Source of the DNA: Kazachstania africana CBS 2517
Lineage: Eukaryota > Ascomycota > Saccharomycetes > Saccharomycetales > Saccharomycetaceae
Direction of reading: 5' to 3'
DNA length: 64,000 nt
Assembly: GCF_000304475.1 (NCBI RefSeq)
Contig: NC_018951.1
Location: 124,001 to 188,000, forward strand
Under the pieces are notes generated by a model. That model did not search any database. It was not told the DNA's origin and was given only the letters and a program-made list of their open reading frames with translations. The translations under genes were made by a program, and so were the position numbers. Of this stretch, positions 1-11,202 are shown piece by piece (the stretch's first letter is position 1; each line of letters opens with the position of its first letter).

Positions 1-3000
1 AGTTGCTTTTCGTTGTCTTCGAAGAAATTATCGTTTGATAAATCGTTCAAATTAACATCTTCTTCCGCAAATTTATCCAAGGTAATTGCATCATTTTTAC
101 TTGCAACCAAACTCTCTAAATAGAGGAAAACTTGCAAAAGTACTTCCACAGATTTGTCATGAAGGTAATAAGGAAACTTTTCAGTCATGGAATCCTTCCA
201 GGCTACTCCATTTTCTTGAGGTATTTGCAGCTCAAAATACCTCATAGAGACAGCAATGTCAATAACCGATGTGGACAACAACCATTTCAAATGACATAAA
301 TCAATGAATTTGACATTTGATTCTTTGTCACACAATTCAATTAGTAACTTGTTTAACTGATCCAATATAACTGAGACATATTTTAAAGTATTCTCAAAAC
401 TTTTTAAGTTATTCTCACTTATTCCGCTATTAGTAGTTGTTGAGAAAATATTCTTCCATTTCTGCAACTGCCATGTAACCAAGATTACCGGTAACTTGAA
501 ATTCATTATGTTTATTGATTCTGACTTCATCATCTCAAAATTTCTTGAAATTGTAAATATGAATTTCTTCAAAAAGGCAACCAGCAGCTCTGAGCCAAAT
601 TCAATTGAATATTCCTTGCCCAATAATACTAACTTATTGATATAGAATGAATAGGCAGTGTTGTAATACTTTTCAATAGCATCTTCATCATCATTCATGA
701 CATTTTCATCCAAAAATTTCTCAAATTGCATCTTCAATAAAGTGATCTGGTTAATCCATAGTTCATCAATATCTTTAAGTTTGAAATTTTTCAAATGGGT
801 AAGAGTTTGGGTTAGAGTCAATACTTTGATGTCCTCAGTATAATTGTTTTCCACATCAATTCCTGTTTCCATGAAAACTTTCGCAAGAATATGATTAATG
901 CTGTATATTTCCTTTTCGTGACCAACCTGAATCCAATCATCGTAACTAAAAAGATTAAAAATTTCTAATATGGGAGACAAAACGTCGCTCGATTGTATTG
1001 GTAAATTATTCAATAGCTTACCCAAATATGGTATCACAGACTGACTCACAATTTGGGCCTTGATGGATATTCCTCCATGACATAAACCGTTCAAGACAGT
1101 GACATAAAATATAGTATTATTATCATCTGTTGGTAGTAGCAACGATGTATCAAACACCTCTTCATCGAGTTCCATTGTCTGTTCATTTTCCTTTGAAATC
1201 TGTGACAACATGTTAAATACATTTGTGAATTCATTATCATCTGTCAATAAGAGTGAAATATTTTCTATTTGTGAACCAAAATATGGATATAAAAACTCTG
1301 CAGCCTGGAAAAGAATGTGAATTTTCATTCTAGGGGTGATTTCTTCTTCGTTTTTATCTTGCAAATAGTACAACAACGAATTACTTAAAAAGCGAATGAA
1401 AGTTCCAATTTTGATAATTGACGAAGTTTCAATTTTGGACAAATTTTCGTCGACTTCATTATTTCTAATAAAATCATTACATTGTTCATTGACGACCCTC
1501 GCCAAGAACTTTGCTGCCGATGACAAAAATCTTGAGTTTTTGCTGTGTGATGTTACTTTAATTTCATCATTGGCAAATATTAAACTAGAGATAACCAAGA
1601 TTTCGGCATTATCTAAATATCCCAGCGAGGAAATTTCAACTAAAATATTAACAGCATTCAATCGCACTTCTAAGTCAACATCTTTCAGGGAAATTTCTAA
1701 AATTCTTTGCTTAAACCTTTCAAAAAATTGTCTAATTGCAGAATTATCCGTTGCTGATTCAGTTTTTGACTTCTTGATAACATCAGGCAAGATTTTGAGT
1801 ACCTGTAATCTGACAGTAGACGAAGAATCGCTTAATAACCAACCAAAATATTTCAAGAAGGTGACTTTCATAAAATATTCGGGATCATTATCGATCCAGA
1901 TAGATAAGTGGAGCATTGATTCTGATCTTATCGATTCATCTACATCTTTGAATCTATGAATAAAACAAAGTTTTATTATGTTATCCACGATATTTTCTAT
2001 CACAGCCCTATTACTTTGAATTTCAAGAATATTATTTTCAAATTGGGCTATTGTTTTCTTATTTGGTCTTTTCTTCTTTTTTTCTAGATTTAATTGCCTG
2101 GTGAATTTGGATAAATAATTCTTATCTAGATTAACAATATGTTCAGATAAGAAATCTTGGAATAAGTAGAGTGTCAAGGTGGACACATATCTGAAACATC
2201 TAATTTTGGAAACAGAAAAGGATGATAACCAGGTCAACAAATCTAAGATTAATGGACTCATAGTAATTTCTGAGTTCACTTCATCCTCATTATCGCTATT
2301 TTCTTTGACATTATTACCCGTTTCAACATAAAGTAACTGTAAATCATCGGCAATCTCTAGCAATTTTGACATAAATTCGACAAAATTTTGGTACAGTGGC
2401 CTATAGCTTGCGGTCTTTTTGTTCGTTTTACTGATCAATAGATGAAATTCATGAAGTTTCTGTCTTTGAAATAACAATTGAATCTCACCTATTGTCTCAT
2501 TCGAGGAGTCATTACTATGAACGTCATGCTTTTCTACTTTTGCCACAGCACCGCAACAATTTAGTAACAAATTAATGAATTCTGCAAGAAACTGATCTCT
2601 ATCTTCTTGGTAGGTGTCCAGCCAATCTCTAAGCAACTCGTCAATGGAAACATCCTCCGATACAGATAAGGCATTGAATAATTCAATAGGTTCGAAGTCT
2701 TTAATAATTTCTAAATACTTCTCTTGATCCTTCTTGCTGCCAGATACATGGGCTCTACCACTAGTATTGTTTGACATGGCCGATTTCTTACCAGTCTTTG
2801 CAGGACTTTTCCTCTTGCGACCTCCTTTCCTCTGAGAAGTGCCCTTTCTTTTTCTTGACACTGAGGGGTCAACATAGTCATCATCATCAGCGTCATTATC
2901 CTCTTCACTGGACGAGTCAGAATCAAATATATCGTCTTCGTAAGTTACTGCCAATGTAGCTCTTTGGTCTTCCTTGATGTGCTCAGTCACCGAATCATCA

Positions 3001-3071
3001 CTTCTTGTTCCATTATCCTGTTCTTCCTTTGATTTTGAGCCTGCCCTAGTTGAACGACGAAGTCCAGACAT
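1..3071 (-). CDS. IRR1: Cohesin subunit Irr1/Scc3 (STAG family), C-terminus cut by window edge
   Basis: The reverse strand is open from an ATG at 3071 to the window start, giving 1023 codons without a stop; the C-terminus lies outside. The N-terminus (MSGLRRSTRAGSK) is basic and is followed by an acidic stretch and a Lys/Arg-rich patch, as in yeast Scc3. A stromalin-type segment near residues 380-420 (WIDNDPEYFMKVTFLKYFGW) is the conserved domain of STAG/Scc3 proteins. In the family the protein binds Mcd1/Scc1 and DNA in the cohesin ring and is needed for sister-chromatid cohesion and loading. Two ACGCGT boxes lie just upstream, fitting G1/S expression. RSC8 lies upstream on the same strand. 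In S. cerevisiae IRR1 is YIL026C on chromosome IX. The gene is recognised from its protein sequence; the symbol is inferred by homology. Confidence 0.93.
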   Translation of the reverse strand, partial: MSGLRRSTRAGSKSKEEQDNGTRSDDSVTEHIKEDQRATLAVTYEDDIFDSDSSSEEDNDADDDDYVDPSVSRKRKGTSQRKGGRKRKSPAKTGKKSAMSNNTSGRAHVSGSKKDQEKYLEIIKDFEPIELFNALSVSEDVSIDELLRDWLDTYQEDRDQFLAEFINLLLNCCGAVAKVEKHDVHSNDSSNETIGEIQLLFQRQKLHEFHLLISKTNKKTASYRPLYQNFVEFMSKLLEIADDLQLLYVETGNNVKENSDNEDEVNSEITMSPLILDLLTWLSSFSVSKIRCFRYVSTLTLYLFQDFLSEHIVNLDKNYLSKFTRQLNLEKKKKRPNKKTIAQFENNILEIQSNRAVIENIVDNIIKLCFIHRFKDVDESIRSESMLHLSIWIDNDPEYFMKVTFLKYFGWLLSDSSSTVRLQVLKILPDVIKKSKTESATDNSAIRQFFERFKQRILEISLKDVDLEVRLNAVNILVEISSLGYLDNAEILVISSLIFANDEIKVTSHSKNSRFLSSAAKFLARVVNEQCNDFIRNNEVDENLSKIETSSIIKIGTFIRFLSNSLLYYLQDKNEEEITPRMKIHILFQAAEFLYPYFGSQIENISLLLTDDNEFTNVFNMLSQISKENEQTMELDEEVFDTSLLLPTDDNNTIFYVTVLNGLCHGGISIKAQIVSQSVIPYLGKLLNNLPIQSSDVLSPILEIFNLFSYDDWIQVGHEKEIYSINHILAKVFMETGIDVENNYTEDIKVLTLTQTLTHLKNFKLKDIDELWINQITLLKMQFEKFLDENVMNDDEDAIEKYYNTAYSFYINKLVLLGKEYSIEFGSELLVAFLKKFIFTISRNFEMMKSESINIMNFKLPVILVTWQLQKWKNIFSTTTNSGISENNLKSFENTLKYVSVILDQLNKLLIELCDKESNVKFIDLCHLKWLLSTSVIDIAVSMRYFELQIPQENGVAWKDSMTEKFPYYLHDKSVEVLLQVFLYLESLVASKNDAITLDKFAEEDVNLNDLSNDNFFEDNEKQ

Positions 3072-3161
3072 ACTTTCGATGATAATTAATATTTAACGTG
3101 GATGGAGATCTTGAAGCAGTACCTTCAGGTGTGTTGGACAATGAACACTGCACAATTGAAA

Positions 3162-3208
3162 ACGCGTCTCTTCTCTTGAGAATATCTGATAAAACTTTCT
3201 TGACGCGT
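3162..3208. promoter_or_regulatory. Two MCB boxes in the IRR1 promoter
   Basis: ACGCGT occurs at 3162-3167 and 3203-3208, 91 and 132 bases upstream of the IRR1 start. This is the binding site of MBF (Mbp1-Swi6), which drives G1/S transcription of cohesin and DNA replication genes in yeast. Two copies 41 bases apart in a 272-base gap make a functional role likely; binding itself is inference. Confidence 0.65.
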
Positions 3209-3343
3209 TTGTTCTTTCTCGGATAATAAATAATGCCGAATTATTACAATCAAGTACAATTAATGAATAATTACTATATTCACTGTTCAGTCATCTTTAT
3301 ACAACATTACATAATATTTATAGTACTCTTATCCTTTTTTATA

Positions 3344-5041
3344 TTACAATGACCAGTGTTTATATACTTGTGGTTCTTTAACTGATATAGCATCCATTGC
3401 TAGATCGGTTTTTATTTGTTTCAATTCAGTATTACCATCTTCTTCGTTCATACTATCCTTTTCAACCAATTTGATGCCTGAATCCACTTGTTCTGATGCC
3501 AATATGATTTTCTTCGAGATATTCAAGCCTGATAATTCATTATTTATTTCAGTGATTTGTTTATTCATTGAAATTCTGTCGGTTAACAACTTTTCAGACT
3601 CGGTAACATACTTTATCTTTTCTATCTCTAAAGATTCCTCCAATTTGTTTAATTTCTCAAGTTTGGAATCTAGTTTTTCAATGGTTAATTTTACTAATTC
3701 TTGTGCTATACTTTGAGTTTGTAGGATATATTTAGCTGCAGATGATTTAGCAGATTCCGGGATTGAATCCTTTAAAACGCATTCATGGGAACCATTTAAT
3801 AATGCTTGTATAGTCATTTCAACAGCTTTCACAGGTGAAATTGAAGTTTTCAAAGAATCAATCCCACTTTCTTTCTTAACAATCGACTTATCTTCACTTT
3901 TAACAATGTCATTGATATATTTATCTTCAATTGGTAAAGTTAAGAATTTCTCTACACAATCTTCGAGAGATTTATTCGTTCCGACATGTTCTACAATTTT
4001 TTCCCATTGATCTTCATACATTTCAATACCTTCTAGAAGTAATAATAATTCTTGATCTGACCATTGTTTCTTATTGGATAAATTACTATTTTCTAATCTA
4101 ATGAAGTCAGAAGCTTGGAAATTAGCACCAAAATGTCCCTCTTGGAAACATTTGGAACAGACATTGGCGTCTCTGGCACGTAAATTATGATAACGAACGT
4201 ACATTGTATCGTTACCACATGTGTGACATACAAAAGTCTTTTGGATTTGTCTTGAATTCTTTTTATTCTGTGACTGTAATGCGTTGAAATCATTGGTCGA
4301 GTCATATAAACTTTTCCTTAGAGATAAATTGATTGGAAACACTTTAGATTCTGATTTCACGCCTGGCTCCAATTGTGTTGTATCTTGTTCAGTAGAATCT
4401 ACTCTAATGGAATCATTAGGTATGAACGGTTTCAAACCTTGTGGAGTATCTAATATAACTTGGAAATGACCGGTAAAACTTGGACCAATTAAAGACGGCT
4501 TTGATCTTGGGTCAATTTGATAATTAATCAATCCCCATTTTTCAAGGAACGAATGTATCTTAACGATGGATGCAATATCCATAGCAATGTTTCTTCTTGC
4601 TGCTGTTATTGTTAAATATTCGTATGGTGATAACCTATAGGTATTAATCATAAAATTTCTTGTATCTTTATAAGATTTTGGAGATTTGAAACGTGAAGAG
4701 TCATCAAAGAAATCAGGCAAAGATCTTCTCTCAATTTCATGAACTTCTGATATATCGAACCAGGACGTAAATGATGGTATAATGACAGGATGAGTCTGTT
4801 TAGCAAGAAAACGTAACGCTTTATCTTCCAATTTCTGTGCTTCTTCTTCATAATTAACAACTTTTGGAGCTGCACTGCCACCGATGCCAGCAGTTCCTGC
4901 AGTAACAGATACAGGTTGTTCACTTTGTTCCATAGATGGTTCCACAGATGGCGTCCCAGCTTCAGCAGGAGTAGTAGCAGCAGTAGAATCTACCTGCTCT
5001 CCCATATCAGAACCTAACTGTCCATTCATATCAGTACTCAT
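3344..5041 (-). CDS. RSC8: RSC chromatin remodeling complex subunit Rsc8 (SWIRM/ZZ/SANT)
   Basis: The 565-residue product matches the 557-residue S. cerevisiae Rsc8 far better than the longer Swi3 (825). Domains in order: a Ser/Thr/Ala/Gly-rich N-terminus; SWIRM at about 85-178; a ZZ-type zinc finger at about 272-304 with CHTC and CSKC pairs; SANT at about 326-370; and a predicted coiled coil at about 430-510. The protein is a core dimeric scaffold of the essential RSC nucleosome remodeler in the nucleus. It is divergent to IRC5, sharing a 337-base promoter gap, the same pair as YFR037C-YFR038W. The ATG at 5041 precedes a typical low-complexity start and no upstream in-frame ATG is needed. 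Confidence 0.95.
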   Translation of the reverse strand: MSTDMNGQLGSDMGEQVDSTAATTPAEAGTPSVEPSMEQSEQPVSVTAGTAGIGGSAAPKVVNYEEEAQKLEDKALRFLAKQTHPVIIPSFTSWFDISEVHEIERRSLPDFFDDSSRFKSPKSYKDTRNFMINTYRLSPYEYLTITAARRNIAMDIASIVKIHSFLEKWGLINYQIDPRSKPSLIGPSFTGHFQVILDTPQGLKPFIPNDSIRVDSTEQDTTQLEPGVKSESKVFPINLSLRKSLYDSTNDFNALQSQNKKNSRQIQKTFVCHTCGNDTMYVRYHNLRARDANVCSKCFQEGHFGANFQASDFIRLENSNLSNKKQWSDQELLLLLEGIEMYEDQWEKIVEHVGTNKSLEDCVEKFLTLPIEDKYINDIVKSEDKSIVKKESGIDSLKTSISPVKAVEMTIQALLNGSHECVLKDSIPESAKSSAAKYILQTQSIAQELVKLTIEKLDSKLEKLNKLEESLEIEKIKYVTESEKLLTDRISMNKQITEINNELSGLNISKKIILASEQVDSGIKLVEKDSMNEEDGNTELKQIKTDLAMDAISVKEPQVYKHWSL

Positions 5042-5378
5042 TACCTGTTATGTCTCTTGGTCAATTGGTATGTAACAAACCTTGTCTTCAGATTGTTGTT
5101 TTTTTGGAATTATTTTTTCCGCTTTTTTCCAAAAATTCAAAAAAAAAATAATTTGTATTCGTGGAAAATGATAAAGCAATTTCCATCTGTTTCAGGAAAT
5201 TACTACCAAAAATGGATAGTATACCGCTTTGGGACTCATTTAGGCGTTGTATTTCCGTTCTAGGAAGGTCGAATCAAATTTGGCGATGCGAAATCAATTG
5301 GATATATAAATATGTATTAATGAATGGTACCGTTTAAAGTAGTTTTAAAAGATACAGAGGCAGGTCAGAGAGAAGAGG
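5042..5378. other. Bidirectional promoter gap RSC8/IRC5
   Basis: This 337-base stretch lies between two divergent starts. It has T-rich and A-rich tracts (5098-5150) of the nucleosome-free type common in yeast promoters. No conserved ORF or RNA gene is visible. Confidence 0.6.
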
Positions 5379-7871
5379 ATGACTACTGCAGAACGGGTAA
5401 CGAGATTGTCACGGAGCAGAAGTAAAGGAGCAATCAATTATAAAGAAAGAAATGAAACTGATTTTTCTCCTGATATAGGTTTATCTGATGAAGATGAATC
5501 TGTAATTAATGATGAAGTGGCCCCCATTTGGCTACAAGATGATATTAGGAGTGATTCTGACGTCGATTTAGAGTCGGAGGAGGACGAACTCGATGGAAAT
5601 TTGAAAAATTATAGGAATTTGATCCGAGAAAAGAATGAACAGGATTCTGATAGCGGCGATAGTGATCTAGATGAAGAAGATAGTAACACAGTTTCTTTGA
5701 AATTGAAACAATTGGATGAGTTTGTTAAACAGAGTCAAGTTTATTCAAGTATCATTGCTGACACTTTATTGAAAAGAAGCTCTGAATTGGCAAATGAGAG
5801 CACTGACACCACCACTTTGGAAGATGCTCAGCCCAAGAAAAAGCAAAAGACAAACAAAAAGAAGAAATCTATAATGGATTTTTTCAAAAAAGATGATGGT
5901 ACCTCTAAAACTGAAAAAAATACCAGTTCTACTCCGTCGCAACAGACAATTGCGAAGGAGCAACCTTCTTTATTGAAAAATTGTATTCTAAAACCTTATC
6001 AATTGGAAGGGCTTGATTGGCTGATCACGTTGTATGAGAATGGGTTGAATGGGATTCTTGCAGATGATATGGGTCTGGGAAAGACCATTCAAAGTATCGC
6101 ATTATTGGCGTTCATCTACGAGATGGATACAAAGGGACCTTTCCTAATTGCCGCTCCCCTTAGTACTGTGGATAACTGGATGAACGAATTTGCAAGATTT
6201 GCTCCAGATATCCCAGTCTTGAAGTATTACCATCAGAGTGGGGCTAAAGAACGTGCAAAATTGCTTAGAAAATTTTTCAAACAAACTAACGGTGCTGGTG
6301 TGGTTATCACCTCTTATGAAATTATTATGAGAGATGCAGATTATATTATCTCGAAGCATTGGAACTTCTTAATTGTAGATGAAGGTCATCGTTTGAAAAA
6401 TGTGAATAGCAAATTAATTCGTGAATTAAAACGTATAAACACATCAAATAGACTATTGCTGACGGGAACACCATTACAAAACAATTTAGCAGAGCTTTGG
6501 TCACTGTTAAATTTCATTATGCCTGATATCTTCTCTGATTTCGAAATTTTTAATAAATGGTTTGATTTCAAAGATCTCGAATTGCAGAGTAGTTCAAAGA
6601 AATTAACAAAAGTGATTAATGATGAATTGGAAAAAAATTTAATCACTAATTTACACACAATTTTAAAACCTTTTCTTTTACGAAGATTGAAAAAGATAGT
6701 GCTGGCAGATATTCTACCACCGAAGAGAGAATACATTGTAAATTGTCCCATGACAAAAATTCAGCAAAAGTTTTACAAAAATGCCTTATCAAGTAAATTG
6801 AAAATGACGGTGTTCAAAGAAATGATTAAACAATTTTTCACATTAAACACTGGACAAATAGGTCGCGTTTCAAACAAATCAATTAGAGAATTTATAGACT
6901 ATAAATTAAAAGAAAAAAGCGATGAACAAGTTCCTGAAGCTAGCGAAGTACTGAAAAATATGGATGTTTTATACAACCAACATCTTCATGCAGAAATTAC
7001 AAATATACGACTGCAAAATATGATGATGCAATTACGTCAAATCGTCGATTCAACTTATCTATTTTATTTCCCCTTTTTAGAGCCCGATGATCTGACGCTA
7101 GAAATGTTATTAAATACCTCTGGGAAATTACAGACCTTACAAAAACTTGTCGTGCCGTTAGTTGACAAAGGACACAAAGTTTTAATTTTCTCGCAATTTG
7201 TAGATATGTTAGACCTACTAGAAGACTGGTGTGAATTAAATTCAATAAATTCTTTCAGGATCGATGGCTCTGTCGATAACCCTACTAGAAAGGAAAGAAT
7301 TGAACAATTCAATGAAAAAGGAGATAATCACAACATTTTCTTATTATCAACGAGGGCTGCAGGTCTAGGTATCAATCTAACAGCAGGCGATACAGTTGTG
7401 TTATTTGACAGTGACTGGAATCCTCAAGTGGACTTGCAAGCCATGGATCGTTGTCACAGAATTGGGCAAGACAAGCCTGTCATTGTGTATCGTTTATGTT
7501 GTGATAACACCATTGAACACGTTATTTTAACCAGAGCTGCAAACAAGAGGAGACTAGAAAGACTGGTGATCCAAATGGGGCGGTTCAACTCTTTGAAAAA
7601 GTTAGCCCTCAACGAAGGTTCTTTCTTGAAGCAAAATACAGGAATAATGGCTAAAACTACGAACAAACAACTGGTGGAAGAATTGTCACAGTTATTAGCT
7701 ATTGGACAGTCCAGCATCGGTTTTACGAAACCTGTAAATGATGTAGAAAATGTACTAACGAATGAAGAGGTTAAAGAGCTCACTGACAGGTCACTAAAAG
7801 CATACAAACCAGATAGAAATATTGATTTACCCCACGTAAAGTTGTTTGAAACAACCTCAGGACTGAACTAA
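5379..7871 (+). CDS. IRC5: SNF2-family ATPase Irc5 (LSH/HELLS/DDM1 group)
   Basis: The 830-residue product (853 in S. cerevisiae) has an acidic N-terminal third, then a complete SNF2 helicase core. The ATP-binding motif DDMGLGKT is at about 229-236, followed by [17 protein letters not shown], and the C-terminal motifs [11 protein letters not shown] and DRCHRIGQ. The family translocates on DNA and remodels nucleosomes. Yeast Irc5 supports cohesin association with chromatin and limits recombination foci. A PCNA-box-like KKSIMDFF lies near residue 165. Proximity to IRR1 (cohesin) is shared chromosomal location only; no functional link follows from it. The region downstream to ERG28 is a 261-base convergent gap. 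Confidence 0.95.
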   Translation: MTTAERVTRLSRSRSKGAINYKERNETDFSPDIGLSDEDESVINDEVAPIWLQDDIRSDSDVDLESEEDELDGNLKNYRNLIREKNEQDSDSGDSDLDEEDSNTVSLKLKQLDEFVKQSQVYSSIIADTLLKRSSELANESTDTTTLEDAQPKKKQKTNKKKKSIMDFFKKDDGTSKTEKNTSSTPSQQTIAKEQPSLLKNCILKPYQLEGLDWLITLYENGLNGILADDMGLGKTIQSIALLAFIYEMDTKGPFLIAAPLSTVDNWMNEFARFAPDIPVLKYYHQSGAKERAKLLRKFFKQTNGAGVVITSYEIIMRDADYIISKHWNFLIVDEGHRLKNVNSKLIRELKRINTSNRLLLTGTPLQNNLAELWSLLNFIMPDIFSDFEIFNKWFDFKDLELQSSSKKLTKVINDELEKNLITNLHTILKPFLLRRLKKIVLADILPPKREYIVNCPMTKIQQKFYKNALSSKLKMTVFKEMIKQFFTLNTGQIGRVSNKSIREFIDYKLKEKSDEQVPEASEVLKNMDVLYNQHLHAEITNIRLQNMMMQLRQIVDSTYLFYFPFLEPDDLTLEMLLNTSGKLQTLQKLVVPLVDKGHKVLIFSQFVDMLDLLEDWCELNSINSFRIDGSVDNPTRKERIEQFNEKGDNHNIFLLSTRAAGLGINLTAGDTVVLFDSDWNPQVDLQAMDRCHRIGQDKPVIVYRLCCDNTIEHVILTRAANKRRLERLVIQMGRFNSLKKLALNEGSFLKQNTGIMAKTTNKQLVEELSQLLAIGQSSIGFTKPVNDVENVLTNEEVKELTDRSLKAYKPDRNIDLPHVKLFETTSGLN

Positions 7872-8132
7872 ATCTAAGCTACCTTATTAAACTAATGTGC
7901 CGCCCAAATATTTTGTTTCGAAAAGAAATTTAAGTGCAACTAAATAGCAGGAAAGTTAGATTTTGCATAGTTTATTCAGTACAATATGATGGGAGGATCT
8001 CGAATCAAACAAATATCACGCGTACTGAGAACAACTCATTAATGATTTAGTAAAAATTTCAGGGCTATAGGAATTGATATATTATTTACAAAATACATAA
8101 TGTATTTATATCATACTATTCAGGAACCTGAT

Positions 8133-8588
8133 TCAAAAGAAGTTGAAAGGAGTACCCGTGTAAAATTCCTTTTGATTATACATCCAAATTAAAGATGTAC
8201 TAGCAACAATCAGAGGGCCCATAAATCCCTTATCAAATCTACACGTTCTGTAAATCACTAATTCAGAACCGAAATGAGTTAAAGCAATTATATAGGAAAT
8301 AAAAGTCAATTCATAAATGTGTGTTTCAGTCAAGTAGAATGCACCATAAAGTCTAATCATACAGGATACAAAAGTCCAGGTCCCAAAAGTTCTAGCACTT
8401 AGTGCTGTTGTTTCTTTTGGCTGCCTAGAATACACTTGACGAGTTAATTCCAAACCGGAAATATAGGTTTGGAAAGAGTTGAAGATCGACACAATTGATA
8501 TGAAGAGCAGCCATTTAGGTAAATAACCATTTGGCATGGATTGGAGCTTTGCCTGAACACAACTTATAAAATCTTGACTCGATATCAT
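8133..8588 (-). CDS. ERG28: Ergosterol biosynthesis scaffold Erg28
   Basis: The 151-residue product matches Erg28 (148 in S. cerevisiae) throughout. Four hydrophobic segments are visible, fitting an ER membrane protein. Erg28 tethers the C-4 demethylation enzymes Erg25, Erg26 and Erg27 and binds Erg6. It has no catalytic residues of its own. The start at 8588 (MISSQDFISC) gives the family length. It is the first gene of the block matching S. cerevisiae chromosome V (YER044C) and lies next to MEI4 as there. Confidence 0.95.
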   Translation of the reverse strand: MISSQDFISCVQAKLQSMPNGYLPKWLLFISIVSIFNSFQTYISGLELTRQVYSRQPKETTALSARTFGTWTFVSCMIRLYGAFYLTETHIYELTFISYIIALTHFGSELVIYRTCRFDKGFMGPLIVASTSLIWMYNQKEFYTGTPFNFF

Positions 8589-8884
8589 CTTTGCTAGTTT
8601 AACTTGGTATTAATTCTGGACCAATTGAATCGAAGAAATGTTATCCTGACATAACATACAAGACCGTTAAAGCTTTTTCAGTTATATTTATACTCCAAAC
8701 ATAGAAGATTTTGGGGGCGGTACGAATCCATTTATTTTTCATTGATTATTATTGTATCGGTCCGACATCGCTTGCTCGAGGACTTTCTCTCGTTTAATAG
8801 AAAAAATATGACGCGATTTAAAGCGACGAAGTCTCAATAAATGTCAGTTAAGAGCCACCTTACCGGAAGGAAAACTTCATCAAT

Positions 8885-10108
8885 TTATTGAAGTTCAAAT
8901 GCCCACCGAGGCCATTTTAGTAGTCTAAACTGAGCAACTAAATTCATGTCTCCTATCACTAAAAGAGCCGCCTGGATATAAATTCTCGCCGTAATTATTT
9001 TCTTAGTATTCAATAAACTTGAAGATATAAATTTTTCGAAGAGAGACCAATTTATCTTATTCAGAACTTGCAATAAGCACTGTAGCGCGTGCCTAGTGTT
9101 TCTTTTTTCGGGAATATGCTCCAGAGTTGAACTTTTTGACTTGAATTGGTTGATGTATTTCTGCGGCATTGAAGTAGATCTGTTTAAGAAAATTTCGACG
9201 TAAGCTTTTGATCTCTGGTCCTTCAAATTATTACATTTTACCTGTTCTTTATCCATAGCATGTGAGAAATGCAACAGACTCTCAATTAGGAAGCAAATAT
9301 TTTCCACAATATGCAGGAGCTCCTTTACCTCATTTAAATCTTCAGCTCCTTGACACATTTTCAATTTCAAATTCAAAAAATTGGGAAAGAATTGGAAATG
9401 AAGTGTGAAATAAACCTTCCAATTGATGTCAAATAAAGTTTTCTTGTTTTTAACGAAAGGTCCCAATTGTTCCATCTTGTCTTGGATGTATTTTTCGTCT
9501 AAACTTTTCTTGAGAAAGCTCATTATGAGTGTGTCAAACAACAAACGGTTCACATACTTGGCATCGTCTACACTATGTACCTGAAAGCAACAAAATGAAA
9601 GAAATAAGTTTTGAGAGGCCTCAAGGTATTTGTAGCAGGATTCAAAATCAATTGTCAGACACACTTTCAAGTTTGATGTAGATAATAAGAAAAGTAGTAA
9701 GTCATATTTCGGCAGAACGTACCTAGTTACATTCTGTTTATTGAGGCCACTACTGAAATTCCTGAGACATTTGATTCTATCCACAGCAATAGAATCTAGC
9801 TTTTTTCTTTCTTTATGTATCAAACTTACATTAAACTCATGAACGAGATTTAGCCGCCTAGCTATATCACGAGTTACATTGAAAAGTGGCGCCAATGGTT
9901 TTCTAATACATTCCTCGAAGTCAACGAGCTTGCACTTGATTGACTTGCAAGCATATAGATCAACAGTTCTTTGCCATAGGAGAGGATTGCGGTGTTTAAT
10001 CACTGACAGACACTTAACTTAAACGTTCTTGTTAGTACTTATTCTCTTTGAGAGGAGGGGTAAATGATACTTGCAATCTCATACTATAATCCAATCTTCT
10101 TCTTCCAT
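8885..10108 (-). CDS. MEI4: Meiotic double-strand break protein Mei4, spliced gene
   Basis: The main exon (10012 to 8885) encodes about 375 residues and matches Mei4 by position (YER044C-A between ERG28 and ACA1) and size (408 in S. cerevisiae, where it has an intron). It has no ATG before about codon 168, so a 5' exon is required. A TACTAAC branch point lies at 10037-10031 on this strand. The best model joins exon 1 at 10108-10085 (ATG, product MEEEDWII) through a donor GTATGA at 10084-10079 to an AAG acceptor ending at 10013, then CLSVIKHRNPLLW. A Trp at residue 6 resembles the N-terminal signature of Mei4 proteins. An alternative donor (GTATGG) with a CAG acceptor ending at 10004 would give MHCKSRVIKHRN. 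Mei4 works with Rec114 and Mer2 to activate Spo11. The intron is well supported; exact splice sites are less certain. Confidence 0.78.
10013..10084 (-). other. MEI4: Putative MEI4 intron (72 bases)
   Basis: Donor GTATGA at 10084, branch point TACTAAC at 10037-10031 and acceptor AAG ending at 10013. The branch point is a perfect match to the yeast consensus and sits in the right place relative to an exon that has no start codon. The donor departs from GTATGT at the last base and the acceptor is AAG, not CAG or TAG, so boundaries are tentative. Confidence 0.55.
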
Positions 10109-10305
10109 ACCACGGCTCTTACAGTGCATGTAGAAGAAACAGTAGTTCTCTTAATTCAAAGTTTTTCTAACGGTAAGTAAAATCCGTTTAAGTAAGAAAA
10201 GGAAATATTTGGAATATATATACTAAAAATATAAAAGTTCTATAAATAGTCTATTCGATTGTAAACAGAGTACGATAAACAAGTAGCACTAAGTAAACGG
10301 TCTTT

Positions 10306-11170
10306 TCAACTTCCATAGTGAATATTTTGATTAGTATTATCAATGTCATTTGTATTATCATTACCATTTGTATTATCATTGTCAGTTGTATTAGTATTGT
10401 CATTAGTGTTGTCAGCTGAATCATCCATTTTCAATACCAGACCGTATTGGTTCACTTCTTTTACACCAAACTCTATTTTTACCATATCTTCAATTATATT
10501 AAATAGTTTGAAATCCTTCTCATGCAATTTTAGACCTGTAATGTCATCGTTATTAAGGTTTTTGTCATTAAAGTGGACCATTAATTTTTTCTTAAATTTA
10601 ACCAGTAAATTTTCATAATTGAATAATTTAGATTTCAAATGCATATTTTCATTGTTAAGCTTAACGAAACTTTTCTGAAGTGCCAATTCTGCAAATTTCT
10701 TACGCTTTCTGCTCTTAGAAGCTGCAATTCTATTTCTTTCTAATAGTCTACTTTTTTTCATTTCATCAGTGAGGATACTCTCCCTTCGAGAGTTCCTATT
10801 ATTGTAACGAGCGGGCAATTGATCATAATAATTATGAAGGTCTGTGATGCTATTATGCGCACTGGTATTGTAGGCAGGATCATTAAATGTTGCACGGTAC
10901 GGATATTGCATCATATTTGGAGTGTGTGCTTGTTCTGTTTTGATTGCCTGAGGTAAAGGAGGAGGTTGTGGCTGGAGCTGAACTTGTGTTTGCAATGTTT
11001 GTTGAGAAGGTATATTAGTAGATACAGGAACTATTTCAACATTCATCCCTTGCATAGCCATATAGTTGTTATTATTAGCCATGGTATTTACTATGCTATT
11101 CCTCTTGTCGTTATAGCGTGAGGTATTGTCATAGCTACTATTCAAAAACATATTCTCTTGTTGCTGCTGT

Positions 11171-11202
<32 letters not shown>

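Noticed and set aside
1396..1959. 187-codon forward frame inside IRR1
   Set aside because: It is antisense to the clear IRR1 reading frame with no recognisable domain; a shadow of a low-complexity coding region.
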